NCBI GenBank assembly: GCA_030145395.1
Contig: JAQYVR010000239.1
Location: 1-45,924, forward strand
Origin: Desulfobacteria bacterium
GTDB lineage: Bacteria; Desulfobacterota; Desulfobacteria; Desulfobacterales; C00003060
DNA length: 45,924 bases
Direction of reading: 5' to 3'
The notes under the pieces are model-generated. The model was not told the DNA's origin, did no database searches, and saw nothing but the letters and a program-made list of their open reading frames with translations. Made by a program: the position numbers and the translations under genes. The number at the start of each line of letters is the position of its first letter. Position 1 is the stretch's first letter. Positions 40,650 through 45,924 of this stretch are shown here, piece by piece.

Positions 40650-41431
40650 GATAGTGCCAATAGGGCCATCATCTCCTGGTGAATAAGACCATTTGTAGCC
40701 AAAATTTCCTTTTTGTCAATACCATAATCTCCACTTGAGAAGTCAGAGATCGTTCCTCCCGCTTCCTGGACTATCATCCAACCTGCTGCGGTATCCCATG
40801 GAGCCAGATTCTCTTCCCAGAAACCGTCAAATCTCCCGCAGGCCACATAACACAGATCCAGGGCAGCTGACCCTAACCGACGAACTCCCTGGGCAGCCAT
40901 TATACATCGCTCAAGCCGCTGCATCAAAGGACCAATAACGGGCTCAAGGTCATAAGGAAAACCGGTGACCAGCAAACTCTCCGCAACTGTCTTTGTGCTT
41001 GAGACACGAATGGGTCGGCCGTTTAGTTCAACTCCCTGCCCACGCGTAGCGCAAAAGAGTTCTCCGGCAACCGGATTCAAGATCAGGCCAAATGCCATCT
41101 CGCCTTCAAGAGCGAAGGCAATAGAGAGGCTGAAATCGGGTAGGTGATGGGCGAAATTCGTCGTGCCGTCTAACGGATCTATGATCCATTCGTAAGGGTC
41201 TGTTCCGGGGGTAATGCCACTTTCCTCAGCCAGGATGGCGTGTCCCGGGAAAACAGCCCGGATAAGCTGGATAATGGCATCTTCAGAGGCCAAGTCAGCT
41301 TCAGTCACTAAATCGATAGCACCTTTTTTTTCTACTGTGTGGGCTTTGTCCCAGCGATTACGAAGAATTTCGCCTGCCCGAATTGCAGCCGCCACACCGA
41401 TGTCCCTGATTTTTCCCAGATCCACAGGCAC
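40646..41431 (-). CDS. suhB: Inositol monophosphatase family protein (SuhB-like)
   Basis: A 261-residue Mg-dependent phosphatase. Metal-binding motifs are complete: LAEESG (Glu), IDPLDGTTNF, and the distal Asp in LAPWDTAAGWMIVQEAGG. The family hydrolyses inositol 1-phosphate and similar sugar or nucleotide phosphates; the E. coli member also assists rRNA folding. The GTG start at 41431 has AGGG close upstream. It diverges from recD2, and its stop overlaps the start of the small Cys-rich gene. Confidence 0.93.
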   Translation of the reverse strand: MPVDLGKIRDIGVAAAIRAGEILRNRWDKAHTVEKKGAIDLVTEADLASEDAIIQLIRAVFPGHAILAEESGITPGTDPYEWIIDPLDGTTNFAHHLPDFSLSIAFALEGEMAFGLILNPVAGELFCATRGQGVELNGRPIRVSSTKTVAESLLVTGFPYDLEPVIGPLMQRLERCIMAAQGVRRLGSAALDLCYVACGRFDGFWEENLAPWDTAAGWMIVQEAGGTISDFSSGDYGIDKKEILATNGLIHQEMMALLALS

Positions 41432-41566
41432 AAACCCTATAGGATTGTAACTACCAAGTCAACTGTAACCCACCCGGAAAATGCTATCAGACATGTTGAA
41501 CAGACTCAAGGAGGAATGGCCTGGCTGAAACCGGCCAAATGCCGACAGAATGGCCTTTTAAATCGA

Positions 41567-41595
41567 TTGACATATCTCGGTCCGTCCATTAACTT
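41567..41595 (+). promoter_or_regulatory. Promoter of recD2
   Basis: TTGACA (41567-41572), 17-base spacer, TAACTT (41590-41595), 50 bases before the recD2 ATG. Hexamers and spacing are identical to those upstream of tolQ. Confidence 0.55.
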
Positions 41596-41644
41596 TCCGT
41601 ACATACACGCAATATTCAAGTATATCTTTGTGGGACAGCTATTT

Positions 41645-43852
41645 ATGTCGGAAACAATAGAAGGCCACCTGGAGCGAATTGTTTTCTCCAGCGAGCACAA
41701 CCACTATACGGTAGCGAAGATAAAGGTCGGGGGAGACCCGGATCTTGTGACTGTAGTAGGCGAACTGGCCGGCATGACGCCGGGACAGGGGCTCAAGCTC
41801 TCGGGAGCCTGGGAAACCCATCCCAAATACGGCCGCCAGTTCAGGGCCACCAACTACAGCGTCAGTCTTCCCTCCCAGATCCACGGAATTCAGAAGTACC
41901 TAGGATCAGGACTGATCCCGGGCATTGGCCAGGTAATGGCCGAACGACTGGTTGACCGGTTCGGGGAGAAGACCCTCCGGGTCATTGAACGCTCTCCCAA
42001 AAAACTCCTTCAGGTTAAGGGCATTGGGAAGAAAACCCTTAAAACCATCTGCACAGCATGGGAGGCTCAGAGGGAAGTCAGGGATGTTATGATCTTTCTT
42101 CAGGGCCACGGCGTAAGCACAGGCTACAGTGCCAAGATATTCAAGCATTACGGCCAAAATGCCATACGGGTGGTCCAGGAAAATCCCTACCGACTGGCAA
42201 TCGACATATTTGGCATCGGTTTTCTCATTGCTGATGGAATTGCAGAAAAAATCGGCATTGCCAAGGATGCCATAATACGGGCCGAGGCTGGTATCCTGCA
42301 TGTGCTGAATAAGGTATCCGACGAAGGACACCTGTTTCTTCTCTACGATCAACTGCTCGATAGGGCTGAAACTCTCCTCCAGATGGACCACACCGCACTG
42401 AAAGAGGCGGTGACGAACCTCGCCTCATCCGGACACATTGTGCTTGAGGACCTTCAGGTTGAAGATGATTCTGCCAGGGCTGCGATGGGCGTTTACCTGA
42501 GAGCTTCCTACGCGGCTGAGGTGGGTCTGGCCAGCCGCCTTAAGGCCTTCCTTTCTGTGCCCTTCGAAGGTCTTGGCAAAGATGTCACACGTATAGAGAA
42601 ACTGGTCCAACGCAGACTCGCTGTTATGCTTTCGAAAGGACAATGGGCCGGGCTGCAAACAGCGCTTTCCTGCAAGGTATCAATTCTAACAGGTGGACCT
42701 GGTACGGGCAAAACCACATTGGTGAAGGCTATCCTGGCGGTCTTTGAGGCAGCCGGAAAGCAGGTCAAGCTTTGCGCGCCCACGGGTCGGGCGGCCAAGA
42801 GGCTTTCAGAAGTCACAGGCCATGAAGCAAAAACGATTCATCGCCTTCTCGCCTACAACTTCAAGAGCGGCGGGTTTCAAAAAACCGAAACAGATCCGCT
42901 CGATGCCGATGTGGTAATTGTGGATGAAACATCCATGGTAGACTCCTTTCTGATGTATCATCTTGTTAAGGCGATCCCCATGACCGCCGTTCTGATCCTG
43001 GTGGGGGATGTGGATCAGCTGCCTTCGGTGGGACCCGGGAATGTACTGCGGGACATGATCGACTCCAAACAGGTACCTGTCATATTATTAAATGAGATCT
43101 TCAGGCAGGTCCGGGATAGTCTGATCATCGTAAATGCCCACAGAATGAACCAAGGCTTTTCGCCGACCATTCCGGATTCCAATCGCGATACAGTCGAAGA
43201 TTTCTACTTCATCCAGCAGGAAGATCCTGAAAAAGTGCTTTCCACAATATTGGACCTTTGCTGTGAGAGGATTCCAAACCGATTCAACCTGGACCCCATG
43301 TCAGAGATCCAGGTACTTACCCCCATGCACAAAGGCACCATAGGCACAACCAACCTGAACCGCGTGCTGCAGCAAGCCTTGAACCCGTCAGCAGACATGA
43401 TTGAGCGTATGGGTTACAACTTCAGGCGCGGGGACAAGGTGATGCAGATTAGAAACAATTACTTGAAGAATGTCTTCAATGGAGATATTGGAACCATCAG
43501 CCGAATCGATCGCGATATTCACAAGGTCTCTGTCCAATACGAAGGCCGTCCCGTCGACTACGAGTTTTCCGAACTTGACGAGCTAGTACTCGCTTATGCA
43601 GTCTCGGTGCACAAGTCACAGGGCTCAGAATACGGGGCCGTGATTCTGCCGGTGATGACTCAGCATTTTGTATTACTCCAAAGAAACCTTATATACACTG
43701 GGGTAACCCGTGCCAAGAAGTTGGTTGTCCTCATCGGCACTAAACAGGCCCTGGCCATTGCCCTGCGCAATGACAAGCCGCAGAAGCGCATGACCCGTCT
43801 TTGTGAGAGGATGAAACGAATGCAGAATGGAGAATTCGGAATTCGGAATTAA
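41645..43852 (+). CDS. recD2: RecD2-type superfamily 1B DNA helicase
   Basis: A 735-residue 5'-3' helicase of the RecBC-independent RecD2 class. It has an N-terminal OB-like domain (ETIEGHLERIVFSSEHNHYT), helix-hairpin-helix repeats (LIPGIGQVMAERLVDRFG, LLQVKGIGKKTLKTIC), Walker A TGGPGTGKTT, Walker B VIVDETSMVDS, GDVDQLPSVGPG, NEIFRQ and the SH3/motif VI region AVSVHKSQGSEY ... YTGVTRAKKLVVLIG. ATG 41645 is chosen as the first Met matching the family start. The frame runs upstream to 41339, but that part is antisense to suhB; ATG 41516 has AAGGAGG too close. The last residues (MQNGEFGIRN) are encoded by a stutter array. Confidence 0.94.
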   Translation: MSETIEGHLERIVFSSEHNHYTVAKIKVGGDPDLVTVVGELAGMTPGQGLKLSGAWETHPKYGRQFRATNYSVSLPSQIHGIQKYLGSGLIPGIGQVMAERLVDRFGEKTLRVIERSPKKLLQVKGIGKKTLKTICTAWEAQREVRDVMIFLQGHGVSTGYSAKIFKHYGQNAIRVVQENPYRLAIDIFGIGFLIADGIAEKIGIAKDAIIRAEAGILHVLNKVSDEGHLFLLYDQLLDRAETLLQMDHTALKEAVTNLASSGHIVLEDLQVEDDSARAAMGVYLRASYAAEVGLASRLKAFLSVPFEGLGKDVTRIEKLVQRRLAVMLSKGQWAGLQTALSCKVSILTGGPGTGKTTLVKAILAVFEAAGKQVKLCAPTGRAAKRLSEVTGHEAKTIHRLLAYNFKSGGFQKTETDPLDADVVIVDETSMVDSFLMYHLVKAIPMTAVLILVGDVDQLPSVGPGNVLRDMIDSKQVPVILLNEIFRQVRDSLIIVNAHRMNQGFSPTIPDSNRDTVEDFYFIQQEDPEKVLSTILDLCCERIPNRFNLDPMSEIQVLTPMHKGTIGTTNLNRVLQQALNPSADMIERMGYNFRRGDKVMQIRNNYLKNVFNGDIGTISRIDRDIHKVSVQYEGRPVDYEFSELDELVLAYAVSVHKSQGSEYGAVILPVMTQHFVLLQRNLIYTGVTRAKKLVVLIGTKQALAIALRNDKPQKRMTRLCERMKRMQNGEFGIRN

Positions 43853-43889
43853 CTTCGTTTTTGCTTTCCGCGTTCCGAAATCCGCATTC
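43818..43889. repeat. Short-unit stutter array in inverted pair at the recD2 stop (GAATGC type)
   Basis: GAATGCAGAATGG, AGAATTCGGAATTCGGAA (43818-43848) faces TTCCGCGTTCCGAAATCC, GCATTC (43866-43889). The left arm encodes the final residues and stop of recD2; the right arm ends just before the galE ribosome binding site. Same unit family as 10335-10425. Confidence 0.65.
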
Positions 43890-43905
43890 GAGAGGGAGGC
43901 TTTTT

Positions 43906-44895
43906 GTGAAAAACGTTCTAGTTGTTGGTGGGGCAGGATACATTGGATCGCACATGGCCAAGTGCCTTTCCGCAAACGGCTACGTGCCTATTGTCCTTGA
44001 CAACCTTGATCACGGAAGCCGGCAAACAACGAAGTTCGGGCCTTTCTTCGAGGGATCAATGAACGATGCAAGTCTTCTCCAGAAGATATTTTCAGAATAC
44101 CCGGTTGCAGCTGTCATGCATTTTGCTGCGTTCTGTTATGTTGGAGAATCAATGAAACAACCGGCAAAATATTACCAGAACAATGTGGTCAATACCCTTG
44201 CCCTCCTTGAGTGCATGGTTGAAGAGAATATAAGCAATTTCATATTCTCGTCTTCATGCTCAATCTACGGGGAACCGGTCGAAACCCCCATAACAGAAGA
44301 TCACCCGAAAAAACCGATAAATCCTTATGGAAGATCCAAGCTCATGGTTGAACAGATACTTCATGATTTCAGACAGGCGTACGGGCTTGAATCGATTTGT
44401 CTCAGGTATTTCAATGCAGCCGGTGCAGACCCTGACGGAGAGCTGGGTGAAGATCATGATCCGGAAACACACCTGATCCCCCTGATTCTTAAGACAGCCC
44501 TTGGTCAACGGCCCCATATAGATATCTTCGGGGATGACTATCCAACGCCTGACGGCACATGTATTCGAGATTATATTCACATCGAAGACTTGGCCCAGGC
44601 ACACCTACTTGCCCTGGAAAGGTTATTGACAGGCTTGTCAGGCGGGCAATACAATCTAGGAAATGCTACGGGGTATTCCGTGAAGCAGGTCATTGAGATC
44701 GCTCGAAGTGCAACCAATGAAGAAATTCCCGCGAGAGTGGTGGAAAGGCGTCCTGGCGACCCCGCAGTCCTTATCAGTTCCAGCGAAAAGGCGATGAAGG
44801 ATCTGGGGTGGAAGCCAAAGTTTACTGACCTTGAGGCTATCATGGAAACGGCCTGGACCTGGCACAAAAATAATCCAAACGGCTATGCCCCTTGA
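43906..44895 (+). CDS. galE: UDP-glucose 4-epimerase
   Basis: A 329-residue short-chain dehydrogenase-type epimerase interconverting UDP-glucose and UDP-galactose (or the N-acetyl forms). NAD-binding GGAGYIGSH near the N terminus, catalytic Ser in FSSSCSIYGE, Tyr/Lys in NPYGRSKLMVE, and the substrate loop YFNAAGADPDGELGEDHDPE and PDGTCIRDYIHIEDLAQAH. The start is GTG 43906 with GGGAGG 7 nt upstream; the frame is open to 43861. It follows recD2 after a stutter array, and precedes cysC by 227 bases. Confidence 0.95.
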   Translation: MKNVLVVGGAGYIGSHMAKCLSANGYVPIVLDNLDHGSRQTTKFGPFFEGSMNDASLLQKIFSEYPVAAVMHFAAFCYVGESMKQPAKYYQNNVVNTLALLECMVEENISNFIFSSSCSIYGEPVETPITEDHPKKPINPYGRSKLMVEQILHDFRQAYGLESICLRYFNAAGADPDGELGEDHDPETHLIPLILKTALGQRPHIDIFGDDYPTPDGTCIRDYIHIEDLAQAHLLALERLLTGLSGGQYNLGNATGYSVKQVIEIARSATNEEIPARVVERRPGDPAVLISSSEKAMKDLGWKPKFTDLEAIMETAWTWHKNNPNGYAP

Positions 44896-44985
44896 GAAGA
44901 AGATCCTTTTGTCGTATCGGGCATTAGAGTGTATGAACATCGCCACGGTTAGCGTAATGAGGCAAGAGGGCATTAACGATCAGAC

Positions 44986-45081
44986 ACTTGATACTGGATG
45001 CTTGATACTGGGTACTGGATGATGTGTTCCAATAATGATATTGTTTATCCAGCGTCCGGCATCAAGTATCCAGCATCGGTT
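44986..45081. repeat. Short-unit stutter arrays in inverted pair (CTTGATACTGGATG type)
   Basis: ACTTGATACTGGATG, CTTGATACTGGGTACTGGAT (44986-45020) faces ATCCAGCGTCCGGCATC and AAGTATCCAGCATCGG (45048-45080) across about 27 bases. It lies between galE and cysC and can form a long imperfect hairpin. Confidence 0.65.
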
Positions 45082-45122
45082 TCTTACCTAAATGCATTAC
45101 TAATCAGCTAACGGAGTCCGAC

Positions 45123-45734
45123 ATGACGGATAAGATATCAAACAACAATAATGTTACCTGGTTCAATGGCCACGTCTCCCGCAAGGACAGAGAGAAACTC
45201 CATGGCCACAAGGGAGCCCTCCTCTGGTTCACAGGCCTTTCCGCCTCCGGGAAATCCACGGTTGCCCACCTGGCTGAAAAAGAGCTGCACCAACGAGGTT
45301 GCTCCACATACGTATTTGACGGAGACAACGTGCGTCACGGCCTCTGTGCGGACCTCAGATTTGGTCATGAGGACAGAACAGAAAACATCCGCCGCATAGG
45401 CGAGATGGTTAAACTCTTTGTGGACGCAGGCATGATTGTCCTAACTGCCTTCATCTCGCCGTACCGCAAGGACCGTCGGAAGGTTCGATCACTCTTAAAG
45501 GATGGGCAGTATCTCGAAATCTACGTGGAGTGCCCCCCTGACGTATGTGCTGCTCGCGACAAGAAAGGCATCTACGCCAAGGCCAAATCCGGGCTGATCA
45601 AGGACTTCACCGGCGTCTCCGCCCCCTATGAAGTCCCAAAGAATCCTGACCTCACTATCCGCTCCTCCGAGGAAGATGCACCGCAATCCGCCAAAAGAGT
45701 GATCAAGTTGTTAGAGGAGTATGACCTGATTTAG
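45123..45734 (+). CDS. cysC: Adenylylsulfate (APS) kinase
   Basis: Phosphorylates adenosine 5'-phosphosulfate to PAPS. The 203 residues include the P-loop GLSASGKST, the APS-binding DGDNVRHGLCADLRFGHEDR and ENIRRIGEM, FISPYRKDR, and the late substrate loop (GLIKDFTGVSAPYEVPKNPD). ATG 45123 has GGAG 7 nt upstream. No sulfate adenylyltransferase or PAPS reductase is nearby; the position after galE points to sulfation of sugars as a possible use. The stop is followed by a foldback element. Confidence 0.95.
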   Translation: MTDKISNNNNVTWFNGHVSRKDREKLHGHKGALLWFTGLSASGKSTVAHLAEKELHQRGCSTYVFDGDNVRHGLCADLRFGHEDRTENIRRIGEMVKLFVDAGMIVLTAFISPYRKDRRKVRSLLKDGQYLEIYVECPPDVCAARDKKGIYAKAKSGLIKDFTGVSAPYEVPKNPDLTIRSSEEDAPQSAKRVIKLLEEYDLI

Positions 45735-45736
45735 CC

Positions 45737-45924
45737 AGTTTCCATCCATAAATGGCCCTTTTTGCGATGAGCGGCGTTCTCCTCGGGTTTGCGCCTGCGG
45801 CTTGTGAAGAGGCCGTCTGCGGAGTACGATCTGTACGCCTCAACGAAAACCCCTGCCCGCCATCGCTAAGGCTCAGGCGAGGCGGGCGGGCTTGTGCGGC
45901 CTTGCTCATCAGAAGAACTCCTCA
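45737..45924 (+). mobile_element. Foldback element with TTTCCATCCATAAAT end, cut by the window edge
   Basis: The first 26 bases (from AGTTTCCATCCATAAATGGC) equal the reverse complement of 13497-13522, the end of the element at 13325-13522. The interior has a palindromic core GAGTACGATCTGTACGCCTC (45819-45838) analogous to the GTACC-GAG-GTAC core there, and a GC palindrome CCCGCC ... GGCGGG (45857-45890). The other end lies outside the window. No gene. Confidence 0.55.

Noticed and set aside
41339..41644. N-terminal extension of recD2
   Set aside because: The first part is antisense to suhB and contains no RecD2-like sequence. An ATG at 41516 has its AAGGAGG only one base away, too close for initiation.

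Overview
The window looks like chromosome of a Gram-negative bacterium, most likely an uncultured member of Desulfobacterota (former Deltaproteobacteria). The evidence is a complete tolQRAB-pal-cpoB envelope operon, outer-membrane porins, a GAF-containing PilB ATPase, a selenocysteine-encoding selD, a CCG-domain iron-sulfur oxidoreductase subunit, and short inverted-repeat elements scattered between genes. There are no rRNAs, no convincing tRNAs, no CRISPR array and no intact transposase gene.

Layout. 1-558 is the cut-off start of an unknown gene with a ribbon-helix-helix-like N terminus. 559-938 holds a hairpin-rich scar resembling an IS200/IS605-type right end. 939-12114 is a long minus-strand block: uvrB, a GAF-PilB ATPase with a small membrane protein, an overlapping nfeD-udg-coaBC set, a lipoprotein and a large ABC-2 permease. 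fbp (12199-13215) points the other way. 13216-16700 is a decayed region: a foldback repeat, a SHOCT lipoprotein, a frameshifted WecE-type aminotransferase fused in frame to the tail of a beta-barrel protein, a 5'-truncated membrane protein and a second IS-like scar. Then come a ComEA-like protein, a PaaI thioesterase with a GNAT acetyltransferase, a SAM hydroxide adenosyltransferase, and the minus-strand run ruvB, ruvA, ruvC, cpoB, pal, tolB, tolA, tolR, tolQ (19302-27204).

27494-31922 is the plus-strand set HD-domain protein, holB, PSP1-domain protein, metG. 32145-36347 holds a MauE-like membrane protein, a secreted rhodanese, selD, a PP-loop-like protein and a TIM-barrel protein. The true selD starts at 33234 and reads an in-frame TGA at 33288-33290 as selenocysteine, so a standard gene caller truncates it. 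An OprO/P-like porin faces away from a GlcF-like Fe-S protein. A small GspE-N-like protein, a catalase C-terminal remnant, a small Cys-rich protein coupled to an inositol monophosphatase gene, recD2, galE and cysC complete the window.

Functional threads are DNA repair (uvrB, family 4 UDG, ruvABC, recD2), envelope integrity (Tol-Pal, porins, lipoproteins), replication/translation housekeeping (holB, metG) and sulfur/selenium chemistry (rhodanese, selD, cysC). The most unusual layer is intergenic. There are at least three kinds of foldback element with terminal inverted repeats, three hairpins of the IS-end type, and five short-unit stutter arrays arranged as inverted pairs, several lying on or next to the stop codon of a gene.
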